The notes beneath the pieces were generated by a model, which worked only from the letters and a program-made list of their open reading frames with translations, did not search any database and was not told the origin of the DNA. Below, one piece after another: positions 7,654-15,704 of a DNA stretch of 33,662 bases. The translations under genes were made by a program, and so were the position numbers. Every line of letters begins with the position of its first letter. Positions within the stretch are counted from its first letter, which is position 1. Source of the stretch: an uncultured Gammaproteobacteria bacterium (lineage in GTDB: Bacteria; Pseudomonadota; Gammaproteobacteria; Pseudomonadales; Ketobacteraceae); contig CAJXZM010000058.1 of assembly GCA_913063125.1 (NCBI GenBank), positions 1 to 33,662 on the forward strand, written 5' to 3'.

Positions 7654-8727
7654 TTATACGCGTAGCACTAAGATTTTCAATGGAGGATTCCCATCAAAAC
7701 TTGGGAAATCCTCATAAGGCACAAGCACCTCTTCTATCTCAATATTTCTCCCAAGCTTCTCAGCACAACGCACTAGCTGAGATGCCCAAACATCCTTATC
7801 AACCTTTGCAACATTATTACATACCACCATCTGTCCACCAGCCTTCGTTGCCATTAATGCTGGTTTAAATAAGCTTTGATAATCCCTTACTAAATCAACC
7901 GTTCCAAACGCACTTTTGGCCCAACGGGGAGGGTCCATAAAAACAATATCGAACTGTTTCTTAGGCAACGATGGATATGACGGCAACGATGCTTTTGCCA
8001 TTCGGCCATTCTTTAAACGTTTCTGCCGCGCTTTGATAGGAATACCTGCTAACTGCTTTAGAGCGGGGAAACAATCCGATGAAATAAAACGCATTGCGCC
8101 CAAATCTAGGCCATTAATTAATGCGTTATTTTCACCTACTGCCAATGCAGACTCTGAAAAATCAATATTCCACACGGCTTTAGCGCCAGCTTTCCCTGCG
8201 CAGGTTCCAATACCGCAAGTATATGAAAATAAATTCAATACTGACTTCCCCTTAGCATTATCAAGTATCCACTGTCGCCCCACTCGCATATCCAAAAACA
8301 GCAACGGGTCCTGACCAAGGCGCTTCACGTCCACTTGATATGCTACGCCTAATTCAGCCCCCTCTATCGCGTCAGAAACCTCGTAAGTATCATTACTGTC
8401 ACGCCGTGAGCTTTTTGCACTTCTATCGTGGTACACGACATTTTTTAAATCTGGCAATTTCGCACGATAAAATGCCTCGATATCCAAGAATTGCGATGAT
8501 GGCACTGAGTGGTGAAAACTTTGAACCAATAGCTGTGGGCCATAACAATCAATTGAGAGCCCCTGAATACCTTCAGCTGCCCCATGAAAAACCCGATAAC
8601 AATCGCTACCCTCTTGCTTGGCTTGCTGAAATAACGTTTGCCGGTTGCTCCAAGCGTTTTCCAATAGTTCTTTTAACGGTCCACCTTCTAGCAATCCATT
8701 TGATACATTCGATACATCGTCACTCAA
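7654..8727 (-). CDS. SAM-dependent rRNA methyltransferase, RlmI/RlmK-like
   Basis: Class I methyltransferase of the COG1092 type, whose characterised members methylate 23S rRNA. The SAM-binding motif is VLNLFSYTCGIGTCAGKAGA (163-182). The catalytic motif is FMDPPRWAKS with Asp265-Pro-Pro-Arg, and an acidic DFSESAL follows motif I. RlmI itself is about 396 residues with an N-terminal PUA domain. This protein has 357 and I see no clear PUA match, so the exact target base is uncertain. Translation probably starts at TTG (8727), supported by AGGGGA six bases upstream, as no in-frame ATG fits. Its 3' end is only 11 bases from that of the convergent receiver gene. Confidence 0.87.
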   Translation of the reverse strand: MSDDVSNVSNGLLEGGPLKELLENAWSNRQTLFQQAKQEGSDCYRVFHGAAEGIQGLSIDCYGPQLLVQSFHHSVPSSQFLDIEAFYRAKLPDLKNVVYHDRSAKSSRRDSNDTYEVSDAIEGAELGVAYQVDVKRLGQDPLLFLDMRVGRQWILDNAKGKSVLNLFSYTCGIGTCAGKAGAKAVWNIDFSESALAVGENNALINGLDLGAMRFISSDCFPALKQLAGIPIKARQKRLKNGRMAKASLPSYPSLPKKQFDIVFMDPPRWAKSAFGTVDLVRDYQSLFKPALMATKAGGQMVVCNNVAKVDKDVWASQLVRCAEKLGRNIEIEEVLVPYEDFPSFDGNPPLKILVLRV

Positions 8728-8837
8728 ACCTCATCCCCTATCCATTAACGCAAAAAACCACCCAAAGCTCACGTGCATAAACGCTTAGTGGCTCTATTTT
8801 GGATTTTACCGAATATAGGCGTTAAAAGCGAAATTGA

Positions 8838-9200
8838 TCAAGCAAGCAATTTCTTAACAACAGGTAGTAACACATCACTGCCTACAGGTTTCACAATCCA
8901 CCCCGTAGCTCCCGCAGCCTTTCCTTCTACTTTCTTTTTAGCTGCACTCTCCGTACTGACGATAAGAATGGGTTTACCTTGATACGCTTGTAAAGATCGC
9001 AGCTTCGCGGTCAATTGAATACCATCCAAATGCGGCATGTGTAAATCCGTTATGATCATATCGAATACTGACGATGTCGCTAAACTGTACGCCTCCCGAC
9101 CATCGACAGATAGCGTTAATTCATAACCTTGACCCGACAAGATGCTTTTAAACATATTCCTCATCACCAGCTGGTCATCTACAATCAATATTCGCTTCAT
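8838..9200 (-). CDS. Single-domain response regulator (CheY-like)
   Basis: A stand-alone 120-residue receiver domain with no output domain. The key residues are Asp8/Asp9, phospho-acceptor Asp52 in IITDLHMPHLDG, Ser82 at the Thr/Ser switch position and Lys104 in IVKPVG. Such proteins act as phosphate shuttles, phosphate sinks or protein-binding switches. AGGGTG five bases before the ATG is a good ribosome binding site. No chemotaxis genes lie nearby. The hybrid kinase with an Hpt domain at 11719-13581 is the closest possible partner. It is downstream of the ompA-like gene, with a terminator in between. Confidence 0.93.
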   Translation of the reverse strand: MKRILIVDDQLVMRNMFKSILSGQGYELTLSVDGREAYSLATSSVFDMIITDLHMPHLDGIQLTAKLRSLQAYQGKPILIVSTESAAKKKVEGKAAGATGWIVKPVGSDVLLPVVKKLLA

Positions 9201-9245
9201 CGTTACACCCTAAATCAATTCGTGCTTTAAGGTTAGTTCAATTCA

Positions 9246-9290
9246 CAATATAAAGCCCTCTTATCCTTACGAAAAGAGGGCTTTATATTG
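9246..9290 (-). terminator. Terminator after the OmpA-family gene, 17-bp perfect stem
   Basis: Arms 9246-9262 and 9274-9290 are perfect reverse complements over 17 bases with an 11-base loop. The core is AAAGCCCTCTT/AAGAGGGCTTT. It lies 54 bases beyond the stop of the OmpA-family gene. The T-run is short (TTTATATT), so efficiency is less certain than for the other long hairpins here. Confidence 0.8.
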
Positions 9291-9343
9291 ACCTATGCAT
9301 ACAGCTAAGTTCTATAAATCAGCTACAACCCACAGCAATAATG

Positions 9344-10435
9344 CTATTCAATAATTTCCTTCTGCATAACGGCAATAACTCGGCGATTTTTTTGTCGACC
9401 ATCTGCCGTGTCATTGGAAGACACAGGTTTTTCTTCACCGTAACCAATAGCATTAATACGCTTTACGTCTATAGCAAACTGTTTAACGATTGCTGTTTTA
9501 ACCGATGTGGCACGACGCTGCGAAAGCAACTTATTATAACTAGCTTTGCCTCTACTATCTGAATGTCCTTCAATATTTACAACCACATCTATATGCTTAG
9601 TCAAGAAATCTGCCACTTTTTTCAGTTCAGACATATACTCAGCACGCACAACAGATGAATTGGTTGGAAACTTAATATCAAGCTCAATTGTCTCAACAGC
9701 AACTGTTTTGACTTTACATCCGGTACTATTCACCTTCACGCCTTTTGCCGTACCTGGGCATTTATCATTAGCGTCAACAGCGCCGTCACCATCACTATCC
9801 AGCGCCCTAACTACTTGTGCAACAACTGCCTCTTTAACTGTTTCTTTAACAACACTTTTTTCTATAGGGGTTGGCTGGCGAACAGGGGTTATCGTACTTG
9901 CACGGCCTTTGTTACCAAGAGTATTACCATCTCCAAACGTCCAACTCATACCGATCGTTAAAGCTACATCGGTATCGCTGTCCTCATCTCCGTGAATTCC
10001 TCGCAAATCAGCCCGAAGCGATAACAGCTCATTGGCAACAAAACGTATACCGCCACCTAAATTCACCTGATTCTCGGTAAACGACCCGCCATCTAAAGCA
10101 AATCTCCCAGTACCGGCGCCTATAGCCGCATAAGGTAACCAACGACCTTCTGACAGAAAATAATACAAACCGTCAATACGTGCCTCACGAACATCGACAT
10201 GTCCACCACCATTCTCAACATCCGGACTTGTTTGCAAATATGAAATCTCAGCTGCAACATTCTCAGTGAAACCGTACTCCAGCCCTATCGAACCAATTGT
10301 ACCGTTATCCAGATTACGGTCGTCATCAAACACCATTACACCTGTGCCTAAGTTTAACGTTGCTTCACCTTCACCCGCAAACGCTGTACTACTAGACGCT
10401 AGCAATATAGAACATACCAATAATTTCAACTTCAT
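9344..10435 (-). CDS. OmpA-family outer membrane porin
   Basis: Outer-membrane structural protein that ties the membrane to peptidoglycan. A signal peptide (residues 1-20, ending AFA) precedes a beta-barrel of about residues 22-170 with alternating aromatic strands. A Pro/Val-rich linker follows, then a calcium-binding type-3 thrombospondin-like repeat, DSDGDGAVDANDKCP (213-227). The C-terminal OmpA peptidoglycan-binding domain is about 250-357, with Asp293 in GHSDSRG and Arg308 in LSQRRA at the diaminopimelate-contact spacing, and NRRV near the end. Length (363) fits OprF-like proteins. A ribosome binding site (TGGAAAAG) precedes the ATG and a strong-looking promoter lies at 10514-10542, in line with high expression. 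Confidence 0.94.
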   Translation of the reverse strand: MKLKLLVCSILLASSSTAFAGEGEATLNLGTGVMVFDDDRNLDNGTIGSIGLEYGFTENVAAEISYLQTSPDVENGGGHVDVREARIDGLYYFLSEGRWLPYAAIGAGTGRFALDGGSFTENQVNLGGGIRFVANELLSLRADLRGIHGDEDSDTDVALTIGMSWTFGDGNTLGNKGRASTITPVRQPTPIEKSVVKETVKEAVVAQVVRALDSDGDGAVDANDKCPGTAKGVKVNSTGCKVKTVAVETIELDIKFPTNSSVVRAEYMSELKKVADFLTKHIDVVVNIEGHSDSRGKASYNKLLSQRRATSVKTAIVKQFAIDVKRINAIGYGEEKPVSSNDTADGRQKNRRVIAVMQKEIIE

Positions 10436-10513
10436 AGCTTTTCCAAAAAATATTATGTTTAATCTGGCTAACAGCCGTTGTCGCGCTAGATTGCTGCCGT
10501 GATTTTCACCACA

Positions 10514-10542
10514 CTTATACCGCCTAGCAAATCGAATATCAA
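10514..10542 (-). promoter_or_regulatory. Sigma-70 promoter of the OmpA-family gene
   Basis: Reading the minus strand, TTGATA (10542-10537), a 17-base spacer, then TATAAG (10519-10514). Each hexamer matches consensus at five of six bases. The transcript would start near 10507 and give a leader of about 70 bases. Confidence 0.65.
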
Positions 10543-10561
10543 ATTATAGAACGATCATTTA

Positions 10562-11518
10562 TCAATATTTAACAATTGTTGGCCGTTGCTTAGCAACCCG
10601 CCCCAAATGCTCATTAATAAATGTCGACATCATCTTTACAGCCCTTTTCCCTTCTGGCAAATAGGTCGCTAATATAGGGAATACGTGGGGCATTTTTTCC
10701 CATTCTTTATACTCCACATACACTCCAGCCTCTATTGCTTTCTCAACAACACGTCGGGCGTCATCTAACAATACCTCTGTAGTGCCAACGTAAACCAGCA
10801 TCGGTGGAAACCCTCTATAGTCCCCATGAACAGGAGATAGGCACGGATCTTGGGGGTCATTATCCCCGACGTAACGCTTCGATAGAAACCTCAATAAATC
10901 ACTCGGGATCATCGGGTCCCGATGACGGTTAAACTCTATCGATTCACCGCTACACGACAAATCAGCCCAAGGCGATAGCAAAACAGCGCATGATGGCATC
11001 GGCAAACTCTGTTCCCTTATTTTTTGTAACGTTACAAGGGTTAAATTACCACCCGCAGAGTCCCCCCCTATCACAATATTTTCTGCTTTATACCCCTGTT
11101 TTAATAACCACCGATAGGCGGTTATTGCATCCTCTAGCGGCGCAGGATACGGGAAATCTGGTAGCTGCCGGTAATCTAGTGCTAATACTTTTAATGAACT
11201 TAACGCCGAGAAACGCCATATCAGGGGGCGATGTGAATGCGCTGATCCAAAAAAATACCCACCCCCATGTAAATACAACATCACCCGACCATGGTTGATA
11301 TGGCTACTAATATCAACCCATTCACCCCGAACACCATCAACATCAACACGCTCAGGATCAACAATGGATGGCACAGGCAAACTTAACGCCGAGGCAATGT
11401 CAAAACCACCTTTAGCAACATACATGATAGCTTCAGTTAACCGTGTTCGACTTACCACTGGCTTAACGATAAACCGTAAACCTGCATTAACTACCTTTGC
11501 CTGAAAACTGATTCCCAT
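10562..11518 (-). CDS. Alpha/beta-hydrolase esterase, hormone-sensitive lipase family
   Basis: Carboxylesterase/lipase of the HSL group (bacterial lipase family IV), hydrolysing short to medium acyl esters. The oxyanion-hole motif is HGGGYFFG (from His84). The nucleophile elbow is GGDSAGG with Ser154. The acid is probably Glu248 in GTTEVLLDD, at the position of Asp in the DPL motif, and the His is His278 in MPHVFP. No signal peptide or lipobox is visible, so it is likely cytoplasmic. AAGGGG seven bases before the ATG and a good promoter at 11582-11610 support the start. Its 3' end is about 126 bases from the ompA-like start and the gene probably forms its own transcript. Substrate unknown. 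Confidence 0.92.
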   Translation of the reverse strand: MGISFQAKVVNAGLRFIVKPVVSRTRLTEAIMYVAKGGFDIASALSLPVPSIVDPERVDVDGVRGEWVDISSHINHGRVMLYLHGGGYFFGSAHSHRPLIWRFSALSSLKVLALDYRQLPDFPYPAPLEDAITAYRWLLKQGYKAENIVIGGDSAGGNLTLVTLQKIREQSLPMPSCAVLLSPWADLSCSGESIEFNRHRDPMIPSDLLRFLSKRYVGDNDPQDPCLSPVHGDYRGFPPMLVYVGTTEVLLDDARRVVEKAIEAGVYVEYKEWEKMPHVFPILATYLPEGKRAVKMMSTFINEHLGRVAKQRPTIVKY

Positions 11519-11581
11519 ACCTCACCCCTTCAACAACAAACGACCAACTGACAGCAGAACCCACCAGTCTCGTGTAGTATT

Positions 11582-11610
11582 TATATATTAGTAGATGGGG
11601 GAAAAGTCAA
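11582..11610 (-). promoter_or_regulatory. Sigma-70 promoter of the HSL-type esterase
   Basis: On the minus strand, TTGACT (11610-11605), spacer of 17, then TATATA (11587-11582). The start point would be near 11575, leaving a leader of roughly 55 bases. Confidence 0.65.
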
Positions 11611-11718
11611 TAAATACGGTAGAACAATCCAAAACACAGACATATTGAACCTTTATACCTCTTTGGGGAGTTAATTTGGAGAGGAGCTTTGAAGCGTCCA
11701 TTTTAGTGATGTCAAAAA

Positions 11719-13581
11719 CTAGGCGATGATTTCTGCAAGTAATTTTTTAAGCTCTTCGCTAAACAATAGCAGTTCATCATCAAAACTTTTTACTGAAGAC
11801 TTGCCTTGCACAATGTGCTTTAACTCGGTTTCTAACCTACCGCTAATACTTGCAAGCTCATCAGCAGCAATATTGGCAGAAATACCTTTAACAGTATGGG
11901 CAAAACGCTGTGCATCAACCCATTCTTTATTAGCAATATATTCGCTTAAATGTAAATCCGCAGAGCTGTATTTATCTGCAAACATCATTAACATTTTGTT
12001 CAGAAGCGAGACTTTTCCTCCCATCATAGCCAGTGCTTTCTTATAATCTAATCTCGTATAAATAGGTGGTTTTTTCTGAAGGGGCACTGCTTCTATCTTA
12101 TTTACTCCAACGGTGACTTCGGGGATGATTTCTACGCTGACATATACCTGCTCTTCACTTTGTTCAATGTCACTGATTATCCCGTTGTCATTACTAGCAT
12201 CGTCACTTTCAACATTGTCACTTTCAGCCAGGCTTTCAGTCGTCACCTCAGTTACCGTCTCTTTCATCAACCACCGCTGCATCGTTTCAATTAACAAACG
12301 ATGATTAATGGGTTTACTAAGAAAGTCATTCATTCCTACGGATATACAGTTTTCACGATCCTCTGGAGACGCATTGGCCGTCATTGCAATTATCGTTAAC
12401 TCATCATTAGAAAACTCTTCGCGAATACGTTTAGTCGACTGTAAACCATCCATCAATGGCATTTGTATATCCATAAACACCAAGTCGTATTTTTTTAGTT
12501 TTACCTTTTCTACCGCCTCAAGACCGTTAAATGCCACATCAGGAATAACATCAACCTCCTTAAGCATTTCTTTCACAAGTTCTTGGTTAATTTCATTATC
12601 TTCAACCAACAGAATACGTGACTCAGGAAATGAAACATCATCCAAAGAATGTAATGCCGCTTCACCTGCCGCCTTTTCTTTTGCATCCAACACCTTAAGA
12701 TCGATAGTAAAGAAGAATGAACTCCCCATTCCCACACGACTCATTAACCAAATGCCGCCACCCATCATTTCTGTCAGGCTCTTACAAATACTTAACCCTA
12801 ACCCAGTTCCGCCAAATTTGCGTGTCGTTGAGCTGTCGGCCTGTGTAAACGAGCTAAACAATTTTTTTTGTGCTCCATCAGGAATCCCAATACCTGTGTC
12901 AGAACAACACACCTCAACGACAACACGTCCATCAAAACTCTTTTGTATCTTGGCCGTCACTTTAATCGTGCCAGAATCCGTAAACTTGAGCGCGTTACTG
13001 ATTAAATTAGTAACAATTTGACCTATACGTAACGGGTCTCCTTCCACCGATATAGGTATATCACTATCAATATCAAACAATAGGTCCACACCTTTGCTTT
13101 CAACTTGCTGAGAAAACAAATGTTGCATCTGATCCATAAGTTCGAAAAAGTTAAAATGAATCAACTCAATTTGAAGCTTACCCGCCTCAATCTTAGAGTA
13201 ATCTAAAATATCATTAATAATTTGAAGTAACGCTTTACCTGAAGTGTCAATACGCTGCACAAAGCGATGCTGCCGCTCATCCATTGACTCATTAAGAAGC
13301 AATTCAGCAAACCCAATAATCGCATTCATCGGCGTGCGAATTTCATGGCTCATTGTCGCTAAAAATTCACTCTTGGCCTGACTGGCATTTAATGCTGCAT
13401 CACGAGCCTCAGATGCTTCGCGCGTTCGTTCGTTCACTTTTTGCTCTAAGGCGCTATTAATCGTTGTTAATTCGGTCAATGTTTCATCGAGGCGTTTTTC
13501 CGCAGCTTTACGAGACGCAATCTCTTGCTCAAGGCAACGCTTTAGTCTCTGTATCTCGCTTTCTTTATCGACATCACTCAT
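11719..13581 (-). CDS. Soluble hybrid histidine kinase: HisKA-HATPase-REC-Hpt
   Basis: A 620-residue phosphorelay kinase. An N-terminal coiled coil (about 1-65) leads into HisKA with phospho-His79 (TMSHEIRTP). The HATPase domain has N-box Asn192/Asn196, G1 DTGIGIP and G2 GGTGLGLS. A receiver follows at about 322-435 with Asp371 (FMDIQMPLMDG) and Lys423. An acidic linker (about 440-500) precedes an Hpt domain with His562 in FAHTVKG. This is the complete set for a His-Asp-His relay. No transmembrane or recognised sensor domain exists, so the input is probably a partner protein or the coiled coil. No cognate response regulator is adjacent. The Hpt could pass phosphate to the stand-alone receivers elsewhere in the window (inference). 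Confidence 0.94.
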   Translation of the reverse strand: MSDVDKESEIQRLKRCLEQEIASRKAAEKRLDETLTELTTINSALEQKVNERTREASEARDAALNASQAKSEFLATMSHEIRTPMNAIIGFAELLLNESMDERQHRFVQRIDTSGKALLQIINDILDYSKIEAGKLQIELIHFNFFELMDQMQHLFSQQVESKGVDLLFDIDSDIPISVEGDPLRIGQIVTNLISNALKFTDSGTIKVTAKIQKSFDGRVVVEVCCSDTGIGIPDGAQKKLFSSFTQADSSTTRKFGGTGLGLSICKSLTEMMGGGIWLMSRVGMGSSFFFTIDLKVLDAKEKAAGEAALHSLDDVSFPESRILLVEDNEINQELVKEMLKEVDVIPDVAFNGLEAVEKVKLKKYDLVFMDIQMPLMDGLQSTKRIREEFSNDELTIIAMTANASPEDRENCISVGMNDFLSKPINHRLLIETMQRWLMKETVTEVTTESLAESDNVESDDASNDNGIISDIEQSEEQVYVSVEIIPEVTVGVNKIEAVPLQKKPPIYTRLDYKKALAMMGGKVSLLNKMLMMFADKYSSADLHLSEYIANKEWVDAQRFAHTVKGISANIAADELASISGRLETELKHIVQGKSSVKSFDDELLLFSEELKKLLAEIIA

Positions 13582-13680
13582 GAATAAGGAAATCCCAATA
13601 TCGTTAGAAGTACTTTAAAAACAACAACTAACTATTCGATCAACAAATGGACAAATATAATTAATAAAAGTATAGACGGT

Positions 13681-13709
13681 TTGCACTAAAACACCGAAAG
13701 TCCTACATT
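13681..13709 (+). promoter_or_regulatory. Promoter of the acyl-CoA synthetase operon
   Basis: TTGCAC (13681-13686), a 17-base spacer and TACATT (13704-13709). Each hexamer matches consensus at four of six bases. The predicted start near 13716 lies downstream of the ATG at 13710, which argues for translation from 13743 instead. Confidence 0.5.
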
Positions 13710-13742
13710 ATGCTTTCAAAACTGATTCAAAAGGAGCTATCG

Positions 13743-15392
13743 ATGAACGGCAACATGATGAACCATCCCTTACTTATTTCAGATTTAATCGAGCACGCGG
13801 CAAAATATTACCCCACTAGCGAAATTGTTAGCCAACGCCTAGAAGGTGATATTCATCGATATACCTACAAAGATGCCAACCGACGAAGCAAACAGCTCGC
13901 TAATGCCTTAACACATTCAAGTATTAACCAAGGTGACCGAATAGGTACGCTAGCATGGAACGGCTATCGTCATTATGAAATCTATTACGCAGCCTCCGGC
14001 ATGGGCGCTATTACCCATACCATCAATCCTCGATTATTTCCCGAGCAACTTGTCTATATCATCAACCATGCAGAAGATCGCATGCTATTTGTTGACCTTA
14101 CGTTTATCCCACTTCTAGAAACAATACAGACCCAAATCCCCAGCGTCGAAACCATTGTTATCATGGCAGATTCTGACCATATGCCCGCTACATCACTAAC
14201 CGAGGGACCTTGTAGTGTCATCTGCTATGAAACCTTCATAGCAGATGCCTCAGAAACTTATGATTGGCCACAACTAGACGATGAAACAGCGGCCGCCATA
14301 TGTTATACCTCAGGGACCACAGGTAACCCTAAAGGTGTCGTATATTCTCACCGATCCACCTTACTCCATGCATTTGCCAGCGCGATACCAGAAGCCCTTT
14401 CAATATCAAGTCGATCTACACTATTGCCTGTCGTCCCCATGTTTCATGTTTGCGCATGGGGCACCCCATATTCCGCAACACTGTCAGGAGCCAAGCTTGT
14501 TTTCCCTGGAGCAGCGCTAGATGGTGAGTCACTAGCAACACTGATCGAAGCAGAGCAACCTACCTTGCTACTGGGCGTTCCAACCATCTGGCTAGGGCTA
14601 TTACAATACCTTAAAGAACACAGCATCCGACTAAATAGCGTCGAGAATATCGTTATTGGGGGCTCTGCAGCACCGCGTTCCATGATTCAAAGTTTCGATG
14701 AAGACCATGACGCATTTGTTATGCATGCATGGGGGATGACCGAAATGAGTCCTATCGGTACTATCGGGGCATATACTCGAGAAATGGGCAACATTAGCAA
14801 GGAAGAGCGTTACTCATTACAACAAAAACAAGGCAGGCCCGTATTTGGGGTACAGTTAAAAATCATCAATGATGACGGGGAAATCCAACCCAATGATGGT
14901 ATCGCCTTTGGTCGTTTGATGGTCAAGGGACCTTGGATTATTGAACGCTATTTTAATGCTGAAAGCACCGCACTAGAAAACGGTTGGTTTGACACCGGGG
15001 ATGTGGCAACCCTGGATTCACAAGGTTATATGAAAATTGTCGACCGTAACAAAGATGTGATCAAATCCGGTGGCGAATGGATTAGTTCCATTGACTTAGA
15101 AAACGCTGCGGTTGGTCACCCAGCGGTTCAAGAAGCCTGCGTCATTGGTATTCAACACCCTAAGTGGGATGAACGCCCCTTGTTACTGGTCATAAAACAA
15201 CAAGGACAAAGCGTATCAAAAGACGATATAATCGACCATCTTTCAAGCAAGGTCGCGAAATGGTGGCTACCCAACGATGTCGTTTTTGTAGATGAATTAC
15301 CCCACACTGCAACAGGAAAACTGCTAAAAGTGAATTTACGAGACCAATTCGGCGACCACTACATCAATCTTCAAAACAGCAGCCCATCATGA
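13743..15392 (+). CDS. Fatty-acyl-CoA synthetase, AlkK-like
   Basis: Adenylate-forming ligase that activates a fatty acid with ATP and CoA. The P-loop is YTSGTTGNPKG (188-198). AWGMTEMSP (329 on) is the acyl-adenylate motif. GWFDTGDVATLD and the hinge DRNKDVIKSGGEWIS follow, with catalytic Lys526 in TATGKLLK. The N-terminus (HPLLISDLIEHAAKYYP) resembles medium-chain AlkK proteins, but chain length is not proven. I chose the ATG at 13743, which follows AAGGAG by six bases; an ATG at 13710 would add 11 residues and overlaps the promoter. Its stop overlaps the next ATG (ATGA), indicating translational coupling. It is divergent from the hybrid kinase. Confidence 0.93.
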   Translation: MNGNMMNHPLLISDLIEHAAKYYPTSEIVSQRLEGDIHRYTYKDANRRSKQLANALTHSSINQGDRIGTLAWNGYRHYEIYYAASGMGAITHTINPRLFPEQLVYIINHAEDRMLFVDLTFIPLLETIQTQIPSVETIVIMADSDHMPATSLTEGPCSVICYETFIADASETYDWPQLDDETAAAICYTSGTTGNPKGVVYSHRSTLLHAFASAIPEALSISSRSTLLPVVPMFHVCAWGTPYSATLSGAKLVFPGAALDGESLATLIEAEQPTLLLGVPTIWLGLLQYLKEHSIRLNSVENIVIGGSAAPRSMIQSFDEDHDAFVMHAWGMTEMSPIGTIGAYTREMGNISKEERYSLQQKQGRPVFGVQLKIINDDGEIQPNDGIAFGRLMVKGPWIIERYFNAESTALENGWFDTGDVATLDSQGYMKIVDRNKDVIKSGGEWISSIDLENAAVGHPAVQEACVIGIQHPKWDERPLLLVIKQQGQSVSKDDIIDHLSSKVAKWWLPNDVVFVDELPHTATGKLLKVNLRDQFGDHYINLQNSSPS

Positions 15393-15649
15393 GCAGTAAA
15401 AACAAACGTTACATAAACATTGCAAAAGCCTGTTTGAACGCAATTAATCAATCAGACAAAGAATCCACTGACCTTGCTTATGACAAGGTTTTTCAAGCTA
15501 TTGATAAAGCCGTTACTGAGCAGTTTGGTCTTATTGGTAGTGATTATCAAAAAGTACGCGAAGCCTTAGAAAGTATCGCCAAGCTATCTGGAGATGATAT
15601 TGCAAAGGCTCCAGAGATTGCCAAACAAGCGCTCACTCAGCCGCACTAA
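15389..15649 (+). CDS. Small hypothetical protein coupled to the acyl-CoA synthetase
   Basis: 86 residues, not recognised. The sequence is polar and probably all helical, with no signal peptide, membrane segment or metal-binding motif. The start overlaps the ligase stop in an ATGA junction, a strong sign that this is a real gene made in step with the ligase. A role as an accessory or regulatory subunit of the ligase is possible but is inference. The glycosyltransferase-like gene follows after 55 bases. Confidence 0.8.
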   Translation: MSSKNKRYINIAKACLNAINQSDKESTDLAYDKVFQAIDKAVTEQFGLIGSDYQKVREALESIAKLSGDDIAKAPEIAKQALTQPH

Positions 15650-15704
15650 AGCGCACCAACACCCCCTTTAATGCAACTCAACAACCAAGACTCCGACTGT
15701 AATT

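Noticed and set aside
7916-8780. Two plus-strand frames of 132 and 146 codons
   Set aside because: Both lie opposite the methyltransferase and its upstream region and show no domain or ribosome binding site.
8728-8837. Terminator after the single-domain response regulator
   Set aside because: A T-run is present on the minus strand (near 8745-8750), but the only stems I could draw need very long loops.
9546-9995. 149-codon plus-strand frame
   Set aside because: Antisense to the OmpA-family gene, which has a signal peptide and full OmpA domain.
12308-13021. 237-codon open frame on the plus strand
   Set aside because: It is antisense to the HATPase and receiver domains of the hybrid kinase, whose motifs are unmistakable. 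The plus-strand product has no recognisable domain.
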